Shown piece after piece: positions 34,346 through 43,029 of a stretch of 64,000 bases of DNA. The stretch is from positions 1,922,001-1,986,000 of the forward strand of contig NZ_CP060634.1 of the NCBI RefSeq assembly GCF_014337195.1, in the 5' to 3' direction. The notes beneath the pieces were generated by a model that worked only from the letters and a program-made list of their open reading frames with translations, had not been told where the DNA came from and did no database searches. The position numbers and the translations under genes were made by a program. The stretch's first letter is position 1; each line of letters begins with the position of its first letter. The stretch comes from Qiania dongpingensis. GTDB lineage: Bacteria > Bacillota > Clostridia > Lachnospirales > Lachnospiraceae.

Positions 34346-34374
34346 TTGACAATTTGGAAATATTATACTAATAT
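34346..34374 (+). promoter_or_regulatory. Promoter of the dehydrogenase-ABC operon
   Basis: TTGACA (34346-34351), 17 nt, TAATAT (34369-34374). The 20-bp operator lies immediately downstream. Confidence 0.8.
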
Positions 34375-34391
34375 GCTAATATATTATATAA

Positions 34392-34411
34392 AATAGTTTT
34401 ATAAAACTATT
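34392..34411. promoter_or_regulatory. Perfect 20-bp palindromic operator
   Basis: AATAGTTTTATAAAACTATT is a perfect palindrome centred about 20 bp after the expected transcription start. It has the same TTTTATAAAA core as the two sites near the ROK gene. Confidence 0.8.
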
Positions 34412-34459
34412 ATAGTAAAAGCATTTGCGAAATGTCAACAGGAAGAAAGGGATAAGAAA

Positions 34460-35494
34460 ATGAAAGCAGCGTATTTGGAAAAGCCGATGGAAATCGTGAT
34501 AAGAGACAACGCGGATGTTCCGGTGCCGGGCCCGGAGGAAGCGCTGGTGAAAGTGGAGTACTGCGGAGTGTGCGGTTCGGACGTTCATTTTTATAAGGAT
34601 GGGCATATCGGAGATGTGACGGCGCCTCCATCATTTATCTTGGGACACGAAGTGGCCGGTACGGTTATGAAGGTGGGAAATCTGGTGAGTGGGCTCCGGC
34701 CGGGGGAACGGGTCGCACTGGAGCCTGGCTATCCCTGCGGTACATGTGAGCTTTGCAGGAGCGGCAAATACAATCTCTGCCGGTCCGTCCGCTTTTTTGC
34801 TGACCCGCCTACACAGGGGGCCCTTCAGGAATATGTGGTCCATCCGGCGGGAATGTGCTACCCGCTTCCGAAATCTGTGTCCACAGAGGAAGGGGCTTTA
34901 GTGGAACCCTTGGCGGTGGGACTTCACGCCGCGGGTCAGGGAAATGTCACATTGGGTGACCGCGTGCTGATCTTGGGCGGCGGCTGCATCGGCCTGGTGA
35001 CCTTATTGGCGGCGAAAGCGCGGGGAGCATCGGAGATTGTGGTGGCGGATTTGTTTGAGAAGCGTCTGGAAGCTGCGAAACGTTTGGGAGCAAACGGCAT
35101 TATTAACGCCGGAAAGGAAGACGTGGCGGCCAGGGTGAAAGAAATCTTTGGAGAACGGGGAGCCGATGTGGTATTTGAAACGGCAGGATCGGCAGCGACC
35201 ATTGGCGAGGCGCCGTTTTTTGTGAAGAGGGGCGGTACGGTGGTACTCGTGGGAATGGCGGCGGAGAGCACGATCAACTTTAACTTTTCTCAGATCATGG
35301 TGAAAGAAGTTACGATCAGATCTGTATTTCGCTATCGAAATCTGTATCCTGTGGCGATTGCGGCGATTGCCAGCGGCTCCATCGATGTGAAACCGATCGT
35401 CACCCATTATTTTTCTTTTGACGACAGCGACGCGGCTTTCCGAACTGTGGTGAAAGAAGCGAAGGATGTTATTAAAGCGGTCATCCGGTTTTGA
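34460..35494 (+). CDS. Zinc-dependent medium-chain dehydrogenase, sorbitol/xylitol-type
   Basis: The 344-aa cytoplasmic NAD(P)-dependent enzyme oxidises a polyol or sugar alcohol. It shows the catalytic-zinc residues Cys (CGVCGSDVHFY) and GHE (LGHEVAG), the four-cysteine structural zinc lobe (CGTCELCRSGKYNLC) and a Rossmann GGGCIGL. PLAVGLHA is typical of the sorbitol/xylitol dehydrogenase branch. The ribosome binding site is GGAAGAAAGG. It is first in an operon with a ribose-type ABC importer under the ROK operator, so it likely performs the first oxidation of the imported compound. Confidence 0.88.
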   Translation: MKAAYLEKPMEIVIRDNADVPVPGPEEALVKVEYCGVCGSDVHFYKDGHIGDVTAPPSFILGHEVAGTVMKVGNLVSGLRPGERVALEPGYPCGTCELCRSGKYNLCRSVRFFADPPTQGALQEYVVHPAGMCYPLPKSVSTEEGALVEPLAVGLHAAGQGNVTLGDRVLILGGGCIGLVTLLAAKARGASEIVVADLFEKRLEAAKRLGANGIINAGKEDVAARVKEIFGERGADVVFETAGSAATIGEAPFFVKRGGTVVLVGMAAESTINFNFSQIMVKEVTIRSVFRYRNLYPVAIAAIASGSIDVKPIVTHYFSFDDSDAAFRTVVKEAKDVIKAVIRF

Positions 35495-35520
35495 CGGCCG
35501 GACAGAAAGCAGGTGTGGAA

Positions 35521-37017
35521 ATGAGTGAAGAGATCAAGCTGGAACTAAGAAACATATCAAAATCTTTTCCGGGAGTAAAAGCGCTGGATCAAGTGAGCTT
35601 TCGGCTGAAAAAAGGTACGACACATGTACTCTGCGGAGAAAACGGAGCCGGGAAATCCACTCTGATGAAAATTCTGGACGGAATATACCGGCAGGACGAA
35701 GGGGAGATTTATATCGACGGCAGGCCGGTCCAAATAAAGAGTCCGGTGGATGCAAGGGCCAACGGCATTGCCATGATCTTTCAGGAACTTTCTTATGTGC
35801 CGGATCTGACTGTGGCGGAAAACGTTTATTTGGGCAGCTGGACGATGAAGCGGAGGGGAAAAATCGATTGGAAAACGATACGGAAGAATACGGAAGCGCT
35901 TCTGACGCAGGAGGGATTTCCGTATTCTCATGACACGCTTTTGAGGAGCCTGAGCGTGGCGGACATTCAGCTGATCGAAATACTGAAAGCGGTATCCTTT
36001 GACGCCCAGGTATTGATCATGGACGAGCCGACCTCTTCCATATCAGATAAGGAAGTGACGTTCTTGTTTGATAAAATTGAACAGCTGAAAAAACGGGGAG
36101 TCAGCATCATTTATATTTCTCATAAGATGGATGAAATTTTTAAAATAGCTGATGAGATCACGGTTCTTCGGGACGGGGCGGTAGTAGGGACGAGAAATGC
36201 CTCGGAGGTTACGATTGACCAAGTGATTGAGATGATGGTCGGGAGGAAGCTGGAGAATCAGTATCCGAAAACAAAAGTCCCGGTGGGAGAAAAGGTCCTG
36301 GAAGTAAAGGGGTTCTGCTCGCCTGGAATATTCAAAAATATTTCGTTTGATGTCAGAGCGGGAGAAATCGTAGGATTCGCGGGGCTGGTTGGCGCGGGCC
36401 GGACAGAAGTGATGAACGCGGTCTTCGGAATGGATCCTCATACAGAAGGAGAGGTGTACATAAAAGGAAAGCCGGTGCAGATCAGGCACGTATGGCAGGC
36501 AATCGCCCACGGGCTTGCGATGGTGTCGGAGGACCGGCGGCAATACGGCATTGTACCGGTAAGGAACATTATAGAAAATACCTCCCTGGCTTCGCTGAAA
36601 AAATTCTTTTATAAAGGGCGCTGCCACAAACGAAAAGAAAAGGAGAAGGTACGGGAGGTCTGTGAACGGATGAATGTTAAAACTCCGTCGCTGGAAACAA
36701 AGATCGAGAACCTTTCCGGCGGAAACCAGCAAAAGGTGATCTTGGCGAAGTGGATGCTCTGCAGCCCGGACGTACTGATTATGGATGAACCGACTAGAGG
36801 GATCGACGTGGGGGCTAAGAGTGAAATCTATCAGCTGATGGAAGAATTTGCCCGGGATGGAAAGGGGATTGTCATGGTGTCCTCGGAGCTTCCGGAACTG
36901 ATCGGCATGTGCGACCGGATTTACGTAATGCATGAAGGAGTAATCACGGGATGTCTGGACAAAGAGGAATTTTCTCAGGAAGCTATTATGAATTTCGCAG
37001 TAAAGACAGCAGGGTGA
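35521..37017 (+). CDS. Ribose-type sugar ABC transporter, ATP-binding protein (RbsA family)
   Basis: The 498-aa duplicated ATPase has a canonical first half (Walker A GENGAGKST, Walker B LIMDEPTSS) and a second half with the family-typical degenerate Walker A GLVGAGRTE, a late LSGGNQQKVILAKWM signature and MDEPTRGIDVG. It energises the permease downstream. Start 35521 follows AGGTGTGG; an earlier TTG at 35491 overlaps the dehydrogenase stop. Confidence 0.93.
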   Translation: MSEEIKLELRNISKSFPGVKALDQVSFRLKKGTTHVLCGENGAGKSTLMKILDGIYRQDEGEIYIDGRPVQIKSPVDARANGIAMIFQELSYVPDLTVAENVYLGSWTMKRRGKIDWKTIRKNTEALLTQEGFPYSHDTLLRSLSVADIQLIEILKAVSFDAQVLIMDEPTSSISDKEVTFLFDKIEQLKKRGVSIIYISHKMDEIFKIADEITVLRDGAVVGTRNASEVTIDQVIEMMVGRKLENQYPKTKVPVGEKVLEVKGFCSPGIFKNISFDVRAGEIVGFAGLVGAGRTEVMNAVFGMDPHTEGEVYIKGKPVQIRHVWQAIAHGLAMVSEDRRQYGIVPVRNIIENTSLASLKKFFYKGRCHKRKEKEKVREVCERMNVKTPSLETKIENLSGGNQQKVILAKWMLCSPDVLIMDEPTRGIDVGAKSEIYQLMEEFARDGKGIVMVSSELPELIGMCDRIYVMHEGVITGCLDKEEFSQEAIMNFAVKTAG

Positions 37018-37039
37018 TAAATGATTGGGAGGATGGACG

Positions 37040-38014
37040 ATGGAGATGCAAAAACCGAAAAGGGATTTTCATAAAATTTTGAGTAGGTACAGTCTGGTTC
37101 TGATACTAGTCGTATTTATGGCAGTCTGTGCCATAGCCAATAAACACTTTTTAAAACCCGACAACTTATTGAATGTGGCAAGACAGCAGTCAGTCATCCT
37201 GATTATCGCGTTTGGCGAGATGCTGCTCATCACCGCGGGCCTGCTGGATCTGGCGGCCGGCGCCGTAGTAGCCTTGGCCGGCGTTCTGGCGGTATCCGCC
37301 TATCATGTGACTCACAGCATCGCAGCGACCTTTGCCGTAGCGATCGGGGTATCTGTGGTCTGTAATCTGCTCAGTGGATTTATGGTGACGAAATTCAGGA
37401 CGCCCCCATTCATTGCGACCCTTGCCATCCAGACGATGGCCAGAGGAGCCGCGCTTTTTTATACCGACGGTCAGAACATCTATGACCTGGGGAAATTTAC
37501 GGTAGTCGGACAGGGGAGCTTTCTGGGAATCCCGATACCCGTCATCATTATGCTTGTCACCTTTGCCGTAATCTTTTATCTGACAAACCACACAAGGATG
37601 GGCCGTTCCATTTACGCGATTGGGGGAAATGAACAGGCGGCCAATGCTTCCGGAATTAAAGTAAAGTCTGTGAAAATGAAGACGTATGCCATCCATGGCA
37701 TTTTAGTCGGTATTGCAGCCGCTGTTTTTGTATCAAGAGTAAACGGCGCTATGCCGAACGGAGCTCAGGGATATGAATTCGACGCGATGACTGCCACGAT
37801 CATAGGCGGGACCAGCTTTTCCGGCGGTGTAGGATCGGCTTTCGGTACAATGATCGGCGCGTTCATCGTGGGCTTTTTAAGCAATATCATGAACCTGATA
37901 TCTGTCAATTCCTATATCCAGCAGATTGTAAAAGGCGTGATCATTGCAGGCGCGGTCATATGGGATCTTTATTCCAAGGAGAAAAAAACCTACAAAAAGG
38001 GCTCTAAGGGATAA
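37040..38014 (+). CDS. Ribose-type sugar ABC transporter permease (RbsC family)
   Basis: The 324-aa protein has about eight to ten membrane segments, the LLDLAAGAVVALAG segment and the GRSIYAIGGNEQAANASGI coupling loop typical of RbsC. It lies between the ATPase and the binding protein of the same operon. Start 37040 follows GGGAGGATGG; an in-frame TTG at 37025 overlaps the ribosome binding site. Confidence 0.93.
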   Translation: MEMQKPKRDFHKILSRYSLVLILVVFMAVCAIANKHFLKPDNLLNVARQQSVILIIAFGEMLLITAGLLDLAAGAVVALAGVLAVSAYHVTHSIAATFAVAIGVSVVCNLLSGFMVTKFRTPPFIATLAIQTMARGAALFYTDGQNIYDLGKFTVVGQGSFLGIPIPVIIMLVTFAVIFYLTNHTRMGRSIYAIGGNEQAANASGIKVKSVKMKTYAIHGILVGIAAAVFVSRVNGAMPNGAQGYEFDAMTATIIGGTSFSGGVGSAFGTMIGAFIVGFLSNIMNLISVNSYIQQIVKGVIIAGAVIWDLYSKEKKTYKKGSKG

Positions 38015-38047
38015 GCAGATACAACCACTTAAAAAGGAGGAAGAAAA

Positions 38048-39109
38048 ATGAAAAAATTGTTGGCAGTATTGATGGCAGTATGTATGGTCCTATCTATGTC
38101 AGCCTGCGGGGGCGGTGACAAGAAGGAAACAAAAGCGGTATCTGGGGAGACGAAAACGGAGGCGGGAAGTACAAAGGAAGCATCTGACGGGGAAACGTAT
38201 AAGGTGGCGTTTATTTCAAGAAACATGGCGGACAGCTTTGCCGCCAGAATCGCAAAGTCTATGGAAGAGGAATGGGAGGCGAATTACAAAGACCTGTTCA
38301 CTCTGGATATCCTGGATGCGGAATCGGACAGTGCAAAGGAAAATACTCTGATTGAAACCTGTATCACAAAGGAATACGACTGTATCATTATCCAGCCAAA
38401 CGACGGAGATCTGCAGCTTCCTTATGCTCAGAAGGTTGTGGACGCAGGGATCAAATGTATTACCACGAACGCCGGCATCCGTGAGGTGGAGGGCGGTTCC
38501 TGGATCGACGCAGATCCTTATGATCAGGGTCGGGTCCTCGCTGAACTGGCCGTAGAAAAAGCGCCGGAAAACGCTAGAGTGGTCATCCTTTCCTGTAATC
38601 CCGGGAACCTTCACACAGAATCCAGGCTGAAAGCGTATAAGGACATTTTTGTAAAACAGCGCCCGGACTGCGAGATCCTGGCGGAGAAAATCACCGACCG
38701 CGCGGATGAAGGCACCTTTATGGCGACTATGGAGGACTGGGTACAGTCCTATGGAAAGATTGATGTAGTGCTCACCATCGGCGATGCGCTGGCCATGTCC
38801 TGTTACGAGGTAGTAAAGGACAATCCCGATTACAAGGACATCCAGACATACGGGGTAGACGCGGTGCCCGAGGCACTTCTGGCCATTAAAAAAGGTACTT
38901 ATACGGCGACTGTGATGCAGAACACAAAAGAGCTGGCAGAGAAGAACCTGGCGGCAGCAGCCAGACTCTTAAAAGGAGAAGACGAAGTGATCGAGGAGTC
39001 CATTGATACGATTCTGATCACAAAAGACAACGTGGATGAATACATCGACTTTTATATTGAACAAGGAGCGCTGACTCAGGAAGAAGTGGATGAAGCAATG
39101 AAGAATTAA
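38048..39109 (+). CDS. Sugar ABC transporter substrate-binding lipoprotein
   Basis: The 353-aa lipoprotein has lipobox SMSAC (Cys20), a short charged linker and a Peripla_BP_4 fold. It delivers the substrate to the ribose-type permease. The dehydrogenase suggests a polyol or pentose-related ligand, but no specificity residue can be read safely. Ribosome binding site AAGGAGG; last gene of the operon, followed by a terminator. Confidence 0.92.
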   Translation: MKKLLAVLMAVCMVLSMSACGGGDKKETKAVSGETKTEAGSTKEASDGETYKVAFISRNMADSFAARIAKSMEEEWEANYKDLFTLDILDAESDSAKENTLIETCITKEYDCIIIQPNDGDLQLPYAQKVVDAGIKCITTNAGIREVEGGSWIDADPYDQGRVLAELAVEKAPENARVVILSCNPGNLHTESRLKAYKDIFVKQRPDCEILAEKITDRADEGTFMATMEDWVQSYGKIDVVLTIGDALAMSCYEVVKDNPDYKDIQTYGVDAVPEALLAIKKGTYTATVMQNTKELAEKNLAAAARLLKGEDEVIEESIDTILITKDNVDEYIDFYIEQGALTQEEVDEAMKN

Positions 39110-39126
39110 AATATTTTAACAGAGGA

Positions 39127-39162
39127 CTGCCGCACCATGTGATTGGTGCGGCAGCCCTTTTT
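39127..39162 (+). terminator. Intrinsic terminator after the sugar operon
   Basis: CTGCCGCACC (39127-39136) pairs with GGTGCGGCAG (39145-39154), followed by CCTTTTTT. Confidence 0.92.
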
Positions 39163-39203
39163 TGATGCCGTGGAATAGAATCAGTTCCTGCAGCGGATGA
39201 ATA

Positions 39204-40460
39204 TCATTCGTGTCTCAGCGCATCGATGGGGTTCAGATTGGCTGCCTTAAAGGAAGGAATAATTCCAAATATAAGGCCGATCAAGGTGGAAAATACCACG
39301 GACACTACAATAGCCGGGATGCTGATAGCCACCGGAGCCTGGGACAGGCTCGAGATGATGTAGGCCAGGCCGATGCCTGCGCCAATTCCCAGGATACCGC
39401 CCAGGCCGGTCAGTACTGCGGCTTCGGTCAGGAACTGTCCGAGGATACGAGTCTTTCTGGCGCCCAGAGCCTTTTTCAAGCCGATCTCCCGTGTACGTTC
39501 TGTGACAGAAACCAGCATGATGTTCATGACGCCGATTCCGCCAACCAGCAGGGAGATACTGGCGATCCAAATCAGCTGTCTGTTGGTCGCCGCGCTGAGT
39601 TCCTGAAGCTTATTGGCCTGCTCGAGCAGATCCTCGCCCTTATATTTTATGGTCTCGTCCGATACATATAAATAGCCGTTCAGGATGTCGGAGGCTTTTT
39701 CACCGGCGGCGGTCATGTCATCGGTACTGGCGGCGCGGACCACCAGGTTCTGGGGTTCGCCGTACTGATAAAGGACCGGCCAGATGGCGTCGGGGACACA
39801 GACCAGGCCGCTGGAGTAGTTGGAGGCATAGCGCTCATAGTCCTCCAAAGAATTTATGACCGGTTCAAAACCGGCCTTCTGTCCAATCAGTCCAATCACC
39901 GTGAACGGTTCACCTTTAATCTCGACAGTCTTGCCGATGGGATCTTCTCCCTGAAACAAATTGGACGATGCCGTTTTGTCCAGCAGCACTACCTTCCGGC
40001 TGTCGGTAAAATCCTTGTCGGTGAAGCCGCGGCCTTTGGTGATCTGATATCCATAGACGTCCAGGTAATGATTGTCTATACCCACGATATTGCCTCCGGT
40101 AAGAGTCTGTGAACCGTTGAAGACGGCACTGTACTCGTTCCGCGTGTAGTAGAGAGAGGCCTCAATGACCTCAGACAAACCGAGAATCTCTTCACGGACC
40201 TCAGGGGTGATAACGGGTACTCCGTCCGGCGGACTGGTATAAGTGAGATCCATTGGCCAGTCTCCCTGATATAGCTGTATTTTCACCGCGTTGTTTCCGG
40301 CGCCGACCAGATTTTGCTTGATCTGTTCATTGGTGCCTTTGATCGTGGACACGATGGCGATGATGGAACCGATGCCGATGATGATGCCCAGCATCGTCAA
40401 AAAGGAACGGAGCTTATGGGCCCAGATTCCCTGAAAGGATAATCGTATATTTTCTAACAT
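39204..40460 (-). CDS. MacB-like ABC permease
   Basis: The 418-aa membrane protein has one N-terminal segment (about 20-42), a MacB periplasmic core domain, and three C-terminal segments with TERTREIGLKKALGA, the FtsX/MacB signature. Like Gram-positive members it lacks a fused ATPase. It is the last gene of a leftward four-gene operon with two adaptors and an ATPase. Ribosome binding site AGGAGGAGG. Export of peptides or other toxic compounds is the usual role. Confidence 0.9.
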   Translation of the reverse strand: MLENIRLSFQGIWAHKLRSFLTMLGIIIGIGSIIAIVSTIKGTNEQIKQNLVGAGNNAVKIQLYQGDWPMDLTYTSPPDGVPVITPEVREEILGLSEVIEASLYYTRNEYSAVFNGSQTLTGGNIVGIDNHYLDVYGYQITKGRGFTDKDFTDSRKVVLLDKTASSNLFQGEDPIGKTVEIKGEPFTVIGLIGQKAGFEPVINSLEDYERYASNYSSGLVCVPDAIWPVLYQYGEPQNLVVRAASTDDMTAAGEKASDILNGYLYVSDETIKYKGEDLLEQANKLQELSAATNRQLIWIASISLLVGGIGVMNIMLVSVTERTREIGLKKALGARKTRILGQFLTEAAVLTGLGGILGIGAGIGLAYIISSLSQAPVAISIPAIVVSVVFSTLIGLIFGIIPSFKAANLNPIDALRHE

Positions 40461-40471
40461 GGGTCCTCCTC

Positions 40472-42343
40472 CTACATTCCATAGTTATAAAGCGAGTCAA
40501 CGGATTCCGTCTTGGCGCCTTCTTTCACGTCTTTGCCGTATGGGAAGGCAATCTCATCCTCCATATTCAGACCGGATTTGATCTCGATGCTTCCGTAGAC
40601 GATTTTTCCGGCTTCAATATACTGCTTGGTGAGCAGGCCGTCTTCGCCCTTTTTATAGACATAGTATTGATTCCCTTCCTCCCGGACGAACGCCTGGGAG
40701 AGATAAAGGACGTCCTCAAAGGAGGGAGTCCCCATGCCCTCTACGGATAAATCTACGCCTTCGCCGTTCTGCAGCTCCGCGTCTCCCTTGATGACGGCAG
40801 TAAAAGGATAATAGGACATGTTGGGATTTCCGTTGCCATAGCCGTTTCCAGATGCGGGAGAATTGCTCACACTTGTAATAGTAGCGTCGTATGTCATTCC
40901 GGAGTTCCAGGAGGTCACTGAGACCGACATACCCTTGGCGATTTTCTCCAGAGATGTCTCGGCCACAGAGCCTGTGATATAAAACCCTTCTTCTCCGGTG
41001 ACAGTGATGAGAGGAGAATTTTCCAGCTTGGCGGTCTCCTCGTCCAGTACAGATTTTACCGTGCCGTCCACCGTGCTGGCAATCACGCCGTCGTCCATTT
41101 TTTTCTGAAGCTGTTTAAGTTCCAGCTCCGCCGTCCGTTTATCAAGGCTGAGAGATTTAAGAGAATCTTCTTTTTCCTTGATCTGTTTCTGCAGCTCTTC
41201 CTTAGTGGGGCCGGTGGGGACGTTGATATCAGGAACATCGATGTCCGGACCGTCAAATCCGGGATCGTCAGGAATGTCCGGGTCCTCCGGCTCATCCGGA
41301 TTTAGATTCTTTCCGTTTAAGGTCCAGGAGTAAAGGATACGGGCCGGATTATCCACATGATCGACCACATCAAAGACTGAAACAGTCTGGTTCTCCAGGG
41401 CGGCAGAAAGGAAAGAAGCGTCCGCCGAAGCTCCGGGAGCACAGAGGAACCGGTAAGGGGAAGCTTCAGAGCCGTCGGCCGTCTCTGCATTATAGGGGAT
41501 GGATTCTGCCGTGATCTCATCATAGATCGTCTGTCCGCGGAGTTCATCGGGGAATTCTGTGCCTATGGAGGGCTGGACCAATTCCATAATAGTTTCAAAG
41601 TTCATTTCCCAGGAGCTTATGACCTTGGTGGGAAGCTTGCCGTCATCTACCGTATCAAATATGGAGACGGTCTTTTCTTCCAGCGCCTTTTTCAGGTATT
41701 CCCTGCTGATGGATACAGAAGTTTTTCCGTTTTCGGGAAATACATAGTACCGGAAGGGATCCTCCGCTGTTCCGGTTCCCTTATAGGGGACGGATTCCGG
41801 TGTGACAGAGCCGTATACATTGCCCTGCAGAGGCTCTGGTTCCTGGTCGGAAGAGGGTTCCGTGGGACCGGTGGGGTCCGTGGCGGAGGAGGCCAGAGCC
41901 ATGCCCGAAAGCGGGTTCGGAGAGGCGAACGCTACCGGCTTTGTCTTCCGCAGCTGGTCCAGCTCCGCCTGGACATTCTGGATATTCAAGCCGATACCGT
42001 CTATCTGCATCTGTTTCATCTCCAGCTCCAGAGAAACAAGAGATGTATCATAGGCGATCAGAGGATCGCCGGTCTTTACGGTATCCCCTTCTTTCACATA
42101 TATTTGAGTGATGATCAGAGATTCATCATACCGGATTTCCTGATTCATGTTGGTTGTGACATTCCCGTAGGGGGAGATATCGGAATTGTTGTCCCAGTAG
42201 CCCTGATTCATAGCGCTGGCAGGAGCCACCTGCACCGGCTTTCCGCTGTGCTTTACCGCATAGAAGATGCCGCCGCACGCAAGGACGACTACGAGAAGGA
42301 CTGAAACCAGGATGATAATGAGTTTTTTCCTGGAGGATCTCAT
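40472..42343 (-). CDS. MacA/HlyD-type adaptor with a duplicated inserted domain
   Basis: The 623-aa protein has one N-terminal membrane anchor (about 8-30) and a split lipoyl/barrel core. Two helical arms (about 103-132 and 380-415) form a coiled-coil hairpin. The hairpin tip, normally short, holds some 240 residues, including two similar units of about 70 residues (178-250 and 276-345; shared pattern S[VI]PY..PYRF/PFRY..TVS[IV]FD.VD..W) and a Pro/Asp-rich linker. ATG 42343 follows GAGGAGGG and overlaps the ATPase stop by 4 bp. It is much longer than a usual MacA (about 370 aa). Confidence 0.85.
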   Translation of the reverse strand: MRSSRKKLIIILVSVLLVVVLACGGIFYAVKHSGKPVQVAPASAMNQGYWDNNSDISPYGNVTTNMNQEIRYDESLIITQIYVKEGDTVKTGDPLIAYDTSLVSLELEMKQMQIDGIGLNIQNVQAELDQLRKTKPVAFASPNPLSGMALASSATDPTGPTEPSSDQEPEPLQGNVYGSVTPESVPYKGTGTAEDPFRYYVFPENGKTSVSISREYLKKALEEKTVSIFDTVDDGKLPTKVISSWEMNFETIMELVQPSIGTEFPDELRGQTIYDEITAESIPYNAETADGSEASPYRFLCAPGASADASFLSAALENQTVSVFDVVDHVDNPARILYSWTLNGKNLNPDEPEDPDIPDDPGFDGPDIDVPDINVPTGPTKEELQKQIKEKEDSLKSLSLDKRTAELELKQLQKKMDDGVIASTVDGTVKSVLDEETAKLENSPLITVTGEEGFYITGSVAETSLEKIAKGMSVSVTSWNSGMTYDATITSVSNSPASGNGYGNGNPNMSYYPFTAVIKGDAELQNGEGVDLSVEGMGTPSFEDVLYLSQAFVREEGNQYYVYKKGEDGLLTKQYIEAGKIVYGSIEIKSGLNMEDEIAFPYGKDVKEGAKTESVDSLYNYGM

Positions 42344-43029
42344 GCCAATCCCTCCTCTCTGCATTCACTGCTCAGGATACCGTCCCGGATGTGTACCGTC
42401 CGTTTGGCGTGAGCCGCAATTTCGGAATCATGAGTGATCATGATGACTGTCATGCCTTCGGCATTCAGCTGCTCGAACAAATCCATGACCTGGAGGCCGG
42501 AGGCGGTGTCCAGTGCGCCGGTGGGTTCGTCGGCCAGCAGGATTGAAGGCTTGGTGACCATGGCGCGGGCGATGGCCACGCGCTGTTTTTGGCCGCCGGA
42601 TAGCTGGGTGGGCTTAAAGTCCATACGGTCCTCCAGACCCACCTTGGCCAGAGCCAGAGCCGCCCGCTCTTTTCTCTCTTTTCGTGATACTCCCGCATAG
42701 AGAAGAGGCAGCGATACATTGTCCAGTGCACTCTGTCTGGGAAGAAGATTAAAGCTCTGGAACACGAATCCAATCGAGCGGTTGCGGACTCTGGACATTT
42801 CTTTGTCTTTGTGGTGCAGCAAATCGCTGCCATTCAGACGGCAGCTGCCGGAGGTCGGCGTGTCCAGACATCCGATGATATTCATGAGGGTGGTTTTTCC
42901 GGAACCGGAAGGCCCCATGATGGCCACGTACTCGCCCTCTTCCACATGAAGAGTCACATCCTTTAGCACGGGAACCACCAGCTTGCCCTGGATATAATCC
43001 TTGTAAATATGGTCAAGTTCTAAAATCAT
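42340..43029 (-). CDS. MacB/LolD-type ABC ATPase
   Basis: The 229-aa ATPase has Walker [10 protein letters not shown], signature [15 protein letters not shown], Walker [13 protein letters not shown] and H-loop THD. It overlaps both neighbours by 4 bp (ATGA), so the operon is tightly coupled. It powers the MacB-like permease. Confidence 0.94.
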   Translation of the reverse strand: MILELDHIYKDYIQGKLVVPVLKDVTLHVEEGEYVAIMGPSGSGKTTLMNIIGCLDTPTSGSCRLNGSDLLHHKDKEMSRVRNRSIGFVFQSFNLLPRQSALDNVSLPLLYAGVSRKERKERAALALAKVGLEDRMDFKPTQLSGGQKQRVAIARAMVTKPSILLADEPTGALDTASGLQVMDLFEQLNAEGMTVIMITHDSEIAAHAKRTVHIRDGILSSECREEGLA

